Source of the DNA: UMGS1590 sp963558655
GTDB lineage: Bacteria; Bacillota; Peptococcia; Peptococcales; Peptococcaceae
Length of the DNA: 64,000 nucleotides
Assembly: GCA_963558655.1 (NCBI GenBank)
Contig: CAUWHJ010000005.1
Coordinates: forward strand, 53,805 to 117,804
Direction: 5' to 3'
Shown here: positions 42,055 to 50,367 of the stretch, one piece after another
How positions within the stretch are numbered: position 1 is the stretch's first letter
Layout of the letters: each line of letters begins with the position of its first letter
Position numbers and translations under genes: made by a program
The notes under the pieces: generated by a model
Seen by the model: only the letters and a program-made list of their open reading frames with translations
What the model was told of the DNA's origin: nothing
Databases searched by the model: none

Positions 42055-43197
42055 TTGGAACAGGTTTTATTTGAACGTGCCGGTGGTGCGTTGGTGTTGG
42101 CCGATGGGCGTGCCACGGCTGAGGTTGCGACGAGTGGTGATGTGCCGCTTTTGTTGGCGCATCTGGGGATGTTGAAACCGTTGGTTGTGAGTCGCGGTGG
42201 TCTTGTACGCACTGGTGTGGCAGAAGAATTTGCACGCCGCAGCATGGATTATGTGCAGTTTGATGGTTTTGCGCCGAATCCGACGGCAGAGCAGGTGTTG
42301 GCTGGAGCGGCGCTGTTTCGTGCCGAGGGCTGTGATGGGCTTTTGAGCATTGGCGGCGGTAGTGCTATTGATGTTGCCAAGGCCATTAAGGCAATTTTGG
42401 GAACCGATGAGGCCGATTCGGCACTTGTGCGTCTGACCAATCCCAAACCGCTTGAGGTTGCCCATGTGGCACTGCCAACAACAGCCGGCACAGGGAGCGA
42501 ATCCACCCATTTTGCGACGATTTATATCGGCGGCAAGAAGTATTCCGTATCGCACGAGGCGCTCTTGCCAGAGGTGGCCATTCTTGATCCTTCTGCATTG
42601 GCGACGCTTTCGCCTGCGGAACGCGGGAGCACGTTTTTAGATGCGCTTTGCCATAGTGTGGAATCGTATTGGTCGCGTCGTGCCACGGAAGAAAGCCGCG
42701 CTTATGCAGCGCAGGCGATTCGGCTTTTGGTGGCTAATGCCAAAGCTTATCTTGATGGCGATGAGGCGGCAGCCGGTGCTGTGATGGCAGCGTCTAACCT
42801 CGCTGGGCGTGCCATCAATCTCACGACAACTACGGCGGCGCACGCGATGTGCTACCAACTGACGGCTTTCTATGGTTTGCGTCATGGTCATGCAGCGGCG
42901 GTATGTCTGCCGGCTTGCTGGGAGCACTTGCTTGCGACAGAGGAGTCGGACGTGCAGGCACGTTTGCTGGAATTGGCAAAGCTCTTTGGCGCGCAGACAG
43001 CGGCAGAAGGGTTACAAACCTTTTTGCAGCTGCGCCGTATGGCAGATCTGGCGGACGACTGGGTGCCGGAAGGCGAGGGCGATCTCGCACTTTTGGCGGC
43101 TTCGGTGAACACGCAGCGTTTGGGCAATTTCCCACTTGCGGTGACAGACGAAAATCTTGAGCAGATGTATCGCCGCGCGCTTTGGGAGATCAAGTGA
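42055..43197 (+). CDS. Iron-dependent alcohol dehydrogenase, phosphonoacetaldehyde-reductase-like
   Basis: 380 residues from TTG 42055, placed after GGAGAGGTGA; GTG 42046 is in frame but only 2 bases from AAGGAG. Group III dehydrogenase fold with nucleotide motif IGGGS (99-103) and metal-ligand regions FLDALCHSVESYW and GLRHGHAAAVCLP. The block TAGTGSESTHFATIYIGGKK, and the ESYWSRRATEES segment, are as in phosphonoacetaldehyde reductases (PhpC-like) that make 2-hydroxyethylphosphonate. Stop overlaps the nucleotidyltransferase start (TGATG), so the two act in one pathway. No PepM or phosphonopyruvate decarboxylase is in this window. Other small alcohols remain possible. Confidence 0.75.
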   Translation: MEQVLFERAGGALVLADGRATAEVATSGDVPLLLAHLGMLKPLVVSRGGLVRTGVAEEFARRSMDYVQFDGFAPNPTAEQVLAGAALFRAEGCDGLLSIGGGSAIDVAKAIKAILGTDEADSALVRLTNPKPLEVAHVALPTTAGTGSESTHFATIYIGGKKYSVSHEALLPEVAILDPSALATLSPAERGSTFLDALCHSVESYWSRRATEESRAYAAQAIRLLVANAKAYLDGDEAAAGAVMAASNLAGRAINLTTTTAAHAMCYQLTAFYGLRHGHAAAVCLPACWEHLLATEESDVQARLLELAKLFGAQTAAEGLQTFLQLRRMADLADDWVPEGEGDLALLAASVNTQRLGNFPLAVTDENLEQMYRRALWEIK

Positions 43198-43922
43198 TGC
43201 GCGCCTTTATTTTTAACAGCGGCCGTGGTTCGCGGCTGGGTGCCTTGACCAAAGAGCAGCCTAAGGCGCTTGTGTCGCTCGAAAATGGAGAAACGTTGCT
43301 TTCGCGCCAGCTGCGCCTTTTGTTTGAGGCAGGCGTGCGAGATGTTGTTATTTCCACAGGCTACCGTGGCGCACAGATTGTTCAGGCAGTCGAGCCTTTT
43401 ATAGCACAAGGCATGGAGGTGCGCTTTGTAGAAAATCCTGACTATGCATCAACAAATGCCATTGTTTCTCTTGACCGTGCAGCGGCACTTCTTCGTGGCG
43501 AAGCCTTGCTTATGCTTCACGGCGACCTTGTGTTTGATGCAGCCTGGCTTGCGAAGGTGCTTGAGGCTCCACAGCCAGATCTGGCTGCTTGTGATGCGAC
43601 ACCACCGTTAAACGAGAAAGATTTTAAGGCACAGTTGACCGATGGCTGCATCAGTGCGATTGGCGTGGACCTTTTTGATGAATCTTGCGTTAATCTCATG
43701 CCGTTTTACAAGCTCAGCGCTCGTGCTCTGGCGCTTTGGCTGGATGCCGTGCAACAAGCTGTGGCAGACGGTGAAACACAGTGTTACGCTGAAACAGCAG
43801 CGTTGCCGGTGCTTGGCGCGATGCAGCTGCGCCCGCTTTCTTATGCTGGTCATTTGTTGGCGGAGGTGGATACACCGGAAGACCTGGCGGCTGTGCGTCG
43901 GCATCTGCAAGATGATGAATAA
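43197..43922 (+). CDS. Sugar-1-phosphate/phosphocholine-type nucleotidyltransferase
   Basis: 241 residues. The NTP-binding loop NSGRGSRLGALTKEQPKAL and metal-binding LHGDLVFD are complete. LicC/PntC-like size (about 240), which activate small phosphorylated or phosphonate molecules with CTP, rather than the longer sugar enzymes. Translationally coupled to the dehydrogenase. If that enzyme makes hydroxyethylphosphonate, this one may form its CMP derivative for transfer to a surface polymer. Confidence 0.75.
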   Translation: MRAFIFNSGRGSRLGALTKEQPKALVSLENGETLLSRQLRLLFEAGVRDVVISTGYRGAQIVQAVEPFIAQGMEVRFVENPDYASTNAIVSLDRAAALLRGEALLMLHGDLVFDAAWLAKVLEAPQPDLAACDATPPLNEKDFKAQLTDGCISAIGVDLFDESCVNLMPFYKLSARALALWLDAVQQAVADGETQCYAETAALPVLGAMQLRPLSYAGHLLAEVDTPEDLAAVRRHLQDDE

Positions 43923-43949
43923 CGTAGAAAATGGAAAGGATGATAGTAT

Positions 43950-44177
43950 ATGGCAAGAAAAGATTTTGAAAAACGCCAATATGTTTGCCCGAAATGTGGC
44001 TGCACCAAATTTGAAAGCGATGAATTTCGTGCCACCGGCGGCAACTTTGCTAAGATATTTGACGTGGAAAATAAACGTTTCATTACCATCATTTGCAAAG
44101 ATTGCGGCTACACCGAACTGTATAAAGAAGACACCTCTACCGGCATGAACGTTCTGGACTTCTTCTTAGGCAACTGA
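43950..44177 (+). CDS. Small zinc-ribbon protein (COG3478/PF09855 type)
   Basis: 75 residues with C13-x2-C16-x-C18 and C49-x2-C52; the YVCPKCGCTKFESDEFRATGG and IICKDCGYTELY halves are the family pattern. Cytosolic, predicted nucleic-acid binding, function unknown. AAAGGATG is upstream. Confidence 0.85.
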   Translation: MARKDFEKRQYVCPKCGCTKFESDEFRATGGNFAKIFDVENKRFITIICKDCGYTELYKEDTSTGMNVLDFFLGN

Positions 44178-44217
44178 ATGTTGAGCTGGTGGAGCATGAG
44201 AAAGGAAGCGACACATT

Positions 44218-44517
44218 ATGGATTTGCATGATACGCTCACAGCATTGCGCCATCTCGCTGAAAAAGACGCCGCTGTACGCGACCGTCTCTTGGCCAGCCG
44301 CGATGCCGACAATGCCGAAGAAGTGTTCTGTCAGGAAGCCACCGCGCTTGGCTATCCGCTAAGCCTCGTTGAATTGGCCTTTGCCGGCGAAGCCGACTAT
44401 GCAACAATGCGCCGCGCCACCAACGGCGGCGGTGAAAATTCGCCGGTGCTTGAAGGCGAAGACGACTACTACGAGCTTTTCATGAGCGAGTTGGAAGCAC
44501 TGAAACATAAGGCATGA
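44218..44517 (+). CDS. Nif11-like small helical protein
   Basis: 99 residues. The N-terminal ~55 residues (LRHLAEKDAAVRDRLLASRD...FCQEATALGYPLSLVELA) follow the Nif11/leader-peptide domain pattern of three helices. A glycine stretch, ATNGGGENSP, follows, then an acidic tail of about 25 residues. GG after a Nif11 domain can be a protease site in secreted peptides, but the tail lacks Cys/Ser/Thr enrichment and no peptide-modifying enzyme is near. Probably a regulatory or hypothetical conserved protein. AAAGGAAG upstream. Confidence 0.6.
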   Translation: MDLHDTLTALRHLAEKDAAVRDRLLASRDADNAEEVFCQEATALGYPLSLVELAFAGEADYATMRRATNGGGENSPVLEGEDDYYELFMSELEALKHKA

Positions 44518-44544
44518 ATGGCTGCCGCTCCTCTGGTGATTATG

Positions 44545-44587
44545 CAACAAAAAGGATGGGTGTAAAACACCTGTCCTTTTTTGTTGT
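44545..44587 (+). terminator. Terminator before the thioredoxin gene
   Basis: A long stem with two G-T pairs (44545-44563 with 44567-44586), short A loop, T run; symmetric A and T tracts. Confidence 0.8.
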
Positions 44588-44662
44588 TGAAGGGCTGGCG
44601 GTAATGCAATCATAAATTCTCCCTGCGTATGGTAATTTGGGGATTTCAAACCGCGCAAAGTA

Positions 44663-44671
44663 TGTTATACT
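44663..44671 (+). promoter_or_regulatory. Extended -10 promoter of the thioredoxin gene
   Basis: TGT-TATACT 36 bases before the start codon; -35 weak (TTTCAA). Confidence 0.45.
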
Positions 44672-44706
44672 ATAAGCAACGTACCTTGAAGGAGGAAATA
44701 AATACA

Positions 44707-45015
44707 ATGGCAGTTCTTACCATTACCAAAGAAAATTTTGAACAGGAAGTTATGAAAAGCGACAAACCAGTGCTGCTCGATTTCTGGGCAGTATGGTGTG
44801 GCCCATGCCGCATGGTCAGCCCAATCGTGGATCAGATCGCTGAAGAACGCACCGACATCAAAGTTGGCAAGATCAACGTTGATGAACAAAACGAATTGGC
44901 TACTGCGTTCCGCGTCATGAGCATTCCAACCCTCGTTGTTGTTAAGGACGGCAAGATTGTCAACCAGACTGTTGGCGTTCAGCCAAAGGCCGACATTCTC
45001 GCCCTGCTTGACTAA
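44707..45015 (+). CDS. trxA: Thioredoxin
   Basis: 102 residues, classical. Active site W30-C31-G-P-C34, cis-proline in SIPTLVV, central D25. It reduces disulfides in the cytosol with electrons from the thioredoxin reductase, encoded 15 kb away in this window. Transcribed alone between terminators. Confidence 0.97.
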   Translation: MAVLTITKENFEQEVMKSDKPVLLDFWAVWCGPCRMVSPIVDQIAEERTDIKVGKINVDEQNELATAFRVMSIPTLVVVKDGKIVNQTVGVQPKADILALLD

Positions 45016-45036
45016 GTCGCTAACCAGAAAACGTGT

Positions 45037-45069
45037 TGGCTTTCCGCTTCGGTGGAAAGCCACTGTTTT
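45037..45069 (+). terminator. First terminator after trxA, UUCG tetraloop
   Basis: A 10-bp stem GGCTTTCCGC/GTGGAAAGCC closed by the stable TTCG loop, then TGTTTTTG. Confidence 0.85.
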
Positions 45070-45091
45070 TGTAAACGTAAGACTTTCACGC

Positions 45092-45121
45092 AAAGCAGCT
45101 GGCCCACAGCTGCTTTTTTTG
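45092..45121 (+). terminator. Second terminator after trxA
   Basis: AAAGCAGCTG/CAGCTGCTTT stem, 5-base loop GCCCA, run of seven T. Tandem with the previous one. Confidence 0.85.
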
Positions 45122-45148
45122 TGTCTATATGTTAGTTTATACGTCGCT

Positions 45149-45210
45149 TAAAGACTGTTGATAAAAAACAATAAAAAAGGTCTTTTCATTCCCCTATATA
45201 TCAGTATAAT
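45149..45210 (+). promoter_or_regulatory. MarR-suf promoter region
   Basis: TATAAT at 45205-45210, 54 bases before the marR start, with a poor -35. Upstream, AAAGAC (about 45149) and GTCTTT (about 45179) form a spaced inverted repeat around an A-rich stretch that includes TGTT-GATAAA-AACA. This could be the regulator's own operator; not proven by sequence. Confidence 0.35.
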
Positions 45211-45263
45211 AAGAGATGGATGATTTAGCTGCTAAACAGTTAGCGTCTCAAAGAGGTGGTTTT

Positions 45264-45704
45264 ATGAAACGTAAAGATGTCTATATCACCGCCTACCGCC
45301 TGATTAACAAGTACAACGCCAAGACCAAGCAGCCAAAGACCTTTGGCACGGCTGAAACGGTTTGTGGTTCGGAAGCCCAAGTGCTGGACGTTTTGGCCCA
45401 TGAACAGCCGCTGTCTGCCACAGCTATCGCCAGGCTTTTAGGCATTACCAAAGGTGCCGTCTCACAGACCCTTGCCAAGCTTGAGAAGAAAGGCCTCATT
45501 TGTCGCGATACGGCAGCAGATGCCAGCGGCAGTGTGATGATTCGCTTGTCAGAGGCGGGGCAAGAGGTTTTGACAAATTACTATGCCTATCGTGATTGCA
45601 GGCTTCGCAAAGTCATCGCTCAGGCACAGGCTTTGCCGCCGGAAAGTGCGGCAGCGCTTTTTGATATGCTTGAGGCTTTTGAAGAAGCCCTCGATCATTA
45701 CTAA
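45264..45704 (+). CDS. MarR-family regulator before sufCB
   Basis: 146 residues from ATG 45264 after AGAGGTGG. Winged helix at about 50-115 (LSATAIARLLGITKGAVSQTLAKLEKKGL). It contains cysteines at VCGSE, ICRD and DCRLRK that might sense redox or bind a cluster. 22 bases from sufC, so co-transcribed; the natural guess is control of Fe-S assembly, in place of IscR/SufR. That is context only. Confidence 0.85.
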   Translation: MKRKDVYITAYRLINKYNAKTKQPKTFGTAETVCGSEAQVLDVLAHEQPLSATAIARLLGITKGAVSQTLAKLEKKGLICRDTAADASGSVMIRLSEAGQEVLTNYYAYRDCRLRKVIAQAQALPPESAAALFDMLEAFEEALDHY

Positions 45705-45726
45705 TGGATCAATGGAGGAGTTTACC

Positions 45727-46440
45727 ATGCTGAAATTAGAACATATTTCGTACGGGGTCGAGGAACGCCCAAATATTCTCGACGACGTCAACCTTGAAAT
45801 CGACGAACCATTCGTTGCCATCACCGGCCCAAACGGCAGCGGCAAAAGCACCCTGATGAAAGTCATCTGCGGCATTATCAAACCAAACAGCGGCCGCATT
45901 CTCTTTAATGGCCAGGATATTACCGACTGGTCCATCACCGACCGTGCCAACTTGGGCATCAGCTACGCATTCCAGAAACCGGTTGCTTTCAAAGGGCTTA
46001 AGGTCATCGACCTGTTGACCTTGGCCAGCGGCCGCGGCACCAGTCTCAGCGAAGCCTGCGACTATCTCAGCGAAGTTGGCCTCTGCGCACGCGACTACAT
46101 TGACCGCGAACTCAACGACAGCCTCTCCGGCGGTGAAATGAAACGCATTGAAATCGCCATGATGCTGGCTCGCAGCACCGCACTTTCTCTCTTCGATGAA
46201 CCGGAAGCCGGTATCGACCTCTGGAGCTTCCAAAGCTTGATTCAGGTATTTGAAAAAATGAACGAAAAAACCCACGGCAAAATCCTCATCATCAGCCACC
46301 AGGAACGCATTCTCAACATCGCTGATCGCATCGTTATGATGCAGGACGGTAAAGTGGTGCGTGATGGCAAGCCTGAGGACGTTATGCCACACATCATTGG
46401 CGCCGGTTGCACCAAAATCATGGACAAACTGGCGAAGTAA
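45727..46440 (+). CDS. sufC: SufC Fe-S assembly ATPase
   Basis: 237 residues. Walker A GPNGSGKS at 34-41, signature LSGGEMKR, Walker B LSLFDEPEAG, switch H in IISHQE. SufC provides ATP-driven shape change in the SufBC(D) scaffold. Slightly shorter than the E. coli protein (248). GGAGGAG upstream. Followed 15 bases later by sufB. Confidence 0.93.
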   Translation: MLKLEHISYGVEERPNILDDVNLEIDEPFVAITGPNGSGKSTLMKVICGIIKPNSGRILFNGQDITDWSITDRANLGISYAFQKPVAFKGLKVIDLLTLASGRGTSLSEACDYLSEVGLCARDYIDRELNDSLSGGEMKRIEIAMMLARSTALSLFDEPEAGIDLWSFQSLIQVFEKMNEKTHGKILIISHQERILNIADRIVMMQDGKVVRDGKPEDVMPHIIGAGCTKIMDKLAK

Positions 46441-46455
46441 AGGAGGAACCGACCA

Positions 46456-47376
46456 ATGGATGAAATTCAGAAACGTTTATTAAAAGAAGTTGCCGACCTC
46501 GACGCTCTGCCAGTTGGTGCCTATAACATCCGCGCCGACGGACAGGCTGCTGGTCGCCGTTCCACCGCTAACATCGAAATCGTTCCGCAAAAAGAACGCC
46601 AGGGCATTGAGATTCGTGTTAAAGACGGCACCGTCAACGAATCCATGCACATCCCTGTCATCATTGGCGAAAGCGGTTTGAAAGACCTCGTTTATAACGA
46701 CTTTTACATCGGTGAAAATTGCGACGTGACCATCGTTGCCGGCTGCGGTATTCACAACTGCGGCGGTGGCGGCGACAGCCAGCACGACGGCATTCACACC
46801 TTCTACATCGGCAAAAATTCCAAAGTGAAATACATCGAAAAACACTTTGGCGAAGGGGACGGCCGCGGCAAACAGATCATGAACCCAACCACCATTCTCC
46901 ACCTCGCCGAAGGGGCTGAAATGGAAATGGAAACCACTCAGATCGAAGGCATTGACGACACCATTCGCGATACCTCCGGCGACCTCGCCGAAGGCGCCAC
47001 CCTCGTCATCCGTGAAAAAATCCTCACCACCGGCGACCAAGTGGCAAAAACCAACTTCTCCGTTGACTTAAACGGTGAACATTGCAGCGCCAACGTTGTC
47101 AGCCGCAGCGTAGCCAAAGACCACTCCTTCCAGGAATTCATCAGCCGCATCAACGGCAACACCGAATGTTATGGCCACACCGAATGTGACGCCATCATCA
47201 TGGACGACGCCCACGTCATCGCATCGCCACAGCTCAGCGCCAACAGCGTGGACGCCAGCCTCATTCATGAAGCTGCCATCGGTAAAATCGCCGGTGAACA
47301 GCTCATCAAACTCATGACCCTCGGTCTCACCGAAAAAGAAGCCGAAGAACAAATCATCAACGGCTTCCTGAAATAA
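46456..47376 (+). CDS. sufB: Short SufB/SufD-type scaffold protein
   Basis: 306 residues, far shorter than E. coli SufB (495): it lacks the N-terminal domain and keeps only the beta-helix core and C-terminal helices. The functional C-terminal blocks remain: GHTECDAIIMDD and HEAAIGKIAGEQLIKLM, with the Cys and the Glu/His that bind the nascent cluster. No SufD, SufS or SufU follows, so this is a minimal SufBC (SmsCB-like) pair in which one protein would serve as both B and D. Promoter shared with marR-sufC. Confidence 0.88.
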   Translation: MDEIQKRLLKEVADLDALPVGAYNIRADGQAAGRRSTANIEIVPQKERQGIEIRVKDGTVNESMHIPVIIGESGLKDLVYNDFYIGENCDVTIVAGCGIHNCGGGGDSQHDGIHTFYIGKNSKVKYIEKHFGEGDGRGKQIMNPTTILHLAEGAEMEMETTQIEGIDDTIRDTSGDLAEGATLVIREKILTTGDQVAKTNFSVDLNGEHCSANVVSRSVAKDHSFQEFISRINGNTECYGHTECDAIIMDDAHVIASPQLSANSVDASLIHEAAIGKIAGEQLIKLMTLGLTEKEAEEQIINGFLK

Positions 47377-47387
47377 TCACCAATGGC

Positions 47388-47427
47388 AAAGCGCCTTTCT
47401 CCGCAGCAGGAGAAAGGCGCTTTTTTG
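47388..47427 (+). terminator. Terminator of the suf operon
   Basis: A 15-bp stem (47388-47402 with 47409-47423), 6-base loop, T run. Confidence 0.92.
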
Positions 47428-47430
47428 TGC

Positions 47431-47461
47431 AAAAAAGAACCCTCGCAGGTGGCGAGGGTTC
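47431..47461 (-). terminator. Terminator of the SLH surface protein gene
   Basis: A 10-bp stem GAACCCTCGC/GCGAGGGTTC, 5-base loop, with the U run (TTTTTT) on the minus strand. It lies just after the minus-strand stop. Confidence 0.88.
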
Positions 47462-47475
47462 GAGATTATACAACC

Positions 47476-49920
47476 TTAGGCTTCCAGGAAGCGTTCAAAG
47501 ATCGCAGCAACTTGTGCGCGGGTAGCGCTGCCCTGAGGGTCCAGGGTGGTTGCGGTCATGCCGTTTACATAGCCTTCGGCATTAGCCCAGGCGAGCACTT
47601 CGGTTGCCCAGCTGGAAATAGCGTCGGCATCGCTATAACCGGAGAGATCGGCGCGTGCGCTGGTGTCCATGCCTTTGTAGTCGGCATAATTGTAGAGAAT
47701 AGCAGCCATCTGTTCGCGGGTGATAGGGTCGTTGGCGCGGAAGGTGTTGTCTTCAAAGCCGTTGACCACACCTGCGCTGGCAGCCCAGTTCACAGCGGTA
47801 GCGTACCAATCGCTTGCGTTCACATCGCTGAAACCTGCGTCAGGAGCGCTGGTAACGCCTTCCAGACGTGCCAGCATACTCACAATCATGCCGCGGGTGG
47901 TAGCGGTGTTAGGTTCAAAGGTGTCGGCGCTGGTACCGGTCATGAGACCGTTTTCATACGCATAGAGCACCACATCATAGAACCAGTCGTTTTCATTCAC
48001 ATCGGTGAATGGCATATCAGGCGTTGGTTCCCAGTCAGGGCCTTTGGTAAAGGTCACGTTGATCTTCACATCACCGCTAGGCATTGTGAAGGTATAGGTG
48101 CCGTCGCCGTTGTCGGTCACATCAACCTCTTTACCGCCGGAAGTAATGGTCATTTCATCCAGCATATAAGCTTCATCAGGGGTCACAGTGAAGGTCACCT
48201 CATCGCCTTCGGTGGCATACTGTTCCACATCAAGCGTGCCATTGTCGCCAACCTTGGTGAAGATTTCATAGCTGTACTTGCCAGTGTATGGTGGTTCGTA
48301 GGTGCTTTCTTCGTAAATCGTGGTGTTCTTTCCCTCACTAAGCTCAACGGAGATTGGCAAGCTACCACCGTTTGGACTGGTATAGGTGATATTGTCTTGA
48401 ATTGCAGCCAAAACAGCATTGTCGTTTGCGGCACCCGTTTTTTCTTTAATGCGGTTGGTGGTGTCATTATCAATCCAAATAGTGTTTTCTGCATTACCAC
48501 TGAACGTGACATTGTCAATGCTCATGCTTGGCACAGTCGTTACGCCGTCACCCATACCGTATTCAATGTTGGCATAGGCAGTGCTATCAGGATTTAATGT
48601 GGTGTCGGTGATGTTTACACCAGTTGCACCATTGACGAGAACGGCAGCATATGCGCCACCATTGATGGTTACACCATTCAGTTCACCGCCATCATTGCAA
48701 TAAAACTGTACAGCGTAGTTGCTGGAAGGGGCATTGATGGTGAGATTTTTAATCGTGACCTTATCGTTTTGAATGGTAAAAGCAGAATTGTTGCTAAAGG
48801 TCAATGCATAACCAGCCCCGTCAATCGTTACGCCGGCATTAGGATTGATGGTAGAGTCGGAAGTGATGTCTTTCAACAAAACGACGGTATCGCCGGATTT
48901 AGCTGCGCTAAGGGCAGCGTCCAGGGTTTCGTAGCCGAAGCCGTTGATGGCAGCCTCAGCATCAGTAGAAGGAACAACATTGCCGTTTTCATCTAAGGCG
49001 TTGCCAGGCGCAATAAATTCGCTGACATCGCTGGAGAATTTTCCGCCGGTGATTTCAGTATTATCTTTCAGAGATTCGATGGCGGCTTTTTCACTTTCGG
49101 TAGTAGCATTCGAAGTCGTGATTTTACCATTATGAATGATATTTTGAATGGTAAGGGTGCTTGCCGCTGTTGTTTGATCTTCAGTAATTCCGTATGCTCC
49201 TAATTCAATATTACCAGTAATTGTACCGGTTGTATTCACGGTCACTTGTGCTCCATTTGGATAGCCGCCTGCTGGCCAATAGCACACATCAAATGCCACT
49301 CCACCTTCTTTGGCAGTAATGGTGGTATTGCCGGTGATATTGACGGCGCCATTATTGTTGCTAAGAACGCAGGAAACGCTATTGGTGGCTGTTGTTCCGT
49401 CTAAGTTCATATTTTCCAATGTCAAATTGCTGTAATTTTGAATGAGCATATGACACTTAGAGGTGCTAGCTGTTAAAGTTCCGTTTTTCAAGATGATGGT
49501 ACTGTCTTTTAATAATTGAAAACCTTGAGTTTCTGTTCCTGAAGAACCGACGGTGGTTCCATCAAAATCATAATGATGGTTGCCAAAATCAATCGTTATA
49601 TTAGAACCGCTTGGGAATACGATACCATTTCCGGCAGAGTCTTTTAATAGTTTAACGCTACCGCTCTTGGAATCTGAATTTAAGACAGATTTTACTGCTT
49701 CTTCAAAGGTTGCAAAGTATTTTTCGCTATCGCCTGTAATGGTTGCTGAGGCAACAGCGTTTTCTTGGGTAACATCATTAGAACCTTCTTCCACAGTCGT
49801 GTCGTTGGCGCTGGTGTTTTCACTGCCATCTGCTGCAAAGGCTGCGAATGGCATCATGCTGAGAAGCATGGCAGCTGCGAGTACGATGCTGAGGAAGCGT
49901 TTGCTTGTTTTTCTTAACAC
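47476..49920 (-). CDS. Secreted SLH-domain surface protein with beta-helix region
   Basis: 814 residues from GTG 49920, with GGAGG 7 bases upstream. Signal peptide (about 1-29, ending FAAFA-ADGS). Residues ~45-560 show the repeating T/N/I pattern of right-handed beta-helix (pectate-lyase-like) folds (GVTIDGAGYALTF, NVTFSGNAENTIWI). One bacterial immunoglobulin-like repeat (about 575-625), then three SLH domains (about 630-814; FTDVNENDWFYD, FSDVNASDWYA, YSDADAISSW) that bind pyruvylated wall polymer. A surface adhesin or enzyme held by the SLH modules. The middle part is AT-richer and probably fast-evolving. Confidence 0.9.
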   Translation of the reverse strand: MLRKTSKRFLSIVLAAAMLLSMMPFAAFAADGSENTSANDTTVEEGSNDVTQENAVASATITGDSEKYFATFEEAVKSVLNSDSKSGSVKLLKDSAGNGIVFPSGSNITIDFGNHHYDFDGTTVGSSGTETQGFQLLKDSTIILKNGTLTASTSKCHMLIQNYSNLTLENMNLDGTTATNSVSCVLSNNNGAVNITGNTTITAKEGGVAFDVCYWPAGGYPNGAQVTVNTTGTITGNIELGAYGITEDQTTAASTLTIQNIIHNGKITTSNATTESEKAAIESLKDNTEITGGKFSSDVSEFIAPGNALDENGNVVPSTDAEAAINGFGYETLDAALSAAKSGDTVVLLKDITSDSTINPNAGVTIDGAGYALTFSNNSAFTIQNDKVTIKNLTINAPSSNYAVQFYCNDGGELNGVTINGGAYAAVLVNGATGVNITDTTLNPDSTAYANIEYGMGDGVTTVPSMSIDNVTFSGNAENTIWIDNDTTNRIKEKTGAANDNAVLAAIQDNITYTSPNGGSLPISVELSEGKNTTIYEESTYEPPYTGKYSYEIFTKVGDNGTLDVEQYATEGDEVTFTVTPDEAYMLDEMTITSGGKEVDVTDNGDGTYTFTMPSGDVKINVTFTKGPDWEPTPDMPFTDVNENDWFYDVVLYAYENGLMTGTSADTFEPNTATTRGMIVSMLARLEGVTSAPDAGFSDVNASDWYATAVNWAASAGVVNGFEDNTFRANDPITREQMAAILYNYADYKGMDTSARADLSGYSDADAISSWATEVLAWANAEGYVNGMTATTLDPQGSATRAQVAAIFERFLEA

Positions 49921-50367
49921 GTGATTTCCTCCTTCTAAGATTTGGCTAAGTATCTTGCGAAGTCGCTCGCCTGGGATCTCCGTGCTATCCTCCTTTTGTG
50001 AATTTGGCGGGTGGGACTTCTGTGTCCACTGGGGGTCGTGTAAATAAAGGCATAGGACCCCTCCCATAAAATTATAGCAATGAGTAATTGCTTTTTCAAG
50101 TTGTGCGGCGGAACATATTGGAAAAAAGGTATGCGCTGGTCGTTATTAAAACTTCGTAAAAATTATTAAAAAATTCTTAATCTTGGCAACGCCTTATGGC
50201 GGTGGGTGTTGGCGGTATGGTAAAATAAGGGTATAAGAGATGAACGGTGCGTGAGAGAACATAGGGGAGGTGAGCAACACGATATGAGCGTCGGCAGGTT
50301 GCACTGGCAACTTGTGTATGGTTGGTCTTTCAAAGAAAAGGGCGCATGATGAAGAGAGAGAAAGGAC
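49921..50367. other. 447-base divergent control region
   Basis: Contains the minus-strand promoter and a ~145-base leader of the SLH gene (49921-50065), and on the plus side the promoter region of the secreted protein gene, where TGG-TAAAAT (50218-50226) is the best extended -10 candidate. AT-rich 50100-50180. No other gene is seen. Confidence 0.5.
50071..50099 (-). promoter_or_regulatory. Promoter of the SLH surface protein gene
   Basis: On the minus strand TTGAAA, 17 bases, extended TGC-TATAAT: near-consensus. It gives an untranslated leader of roughly 145 bases, typical of abundant surface-layer mRNAs. Confidence 0.8.

Noticed and set aside
47383..48597. 404-codon plus-strand frame under the SLH protein gene
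   Set aside because: It starts within the suf terminator and mirrors the SLH repeats; the minus-strand protein has a signal peptide and three SLH domains.
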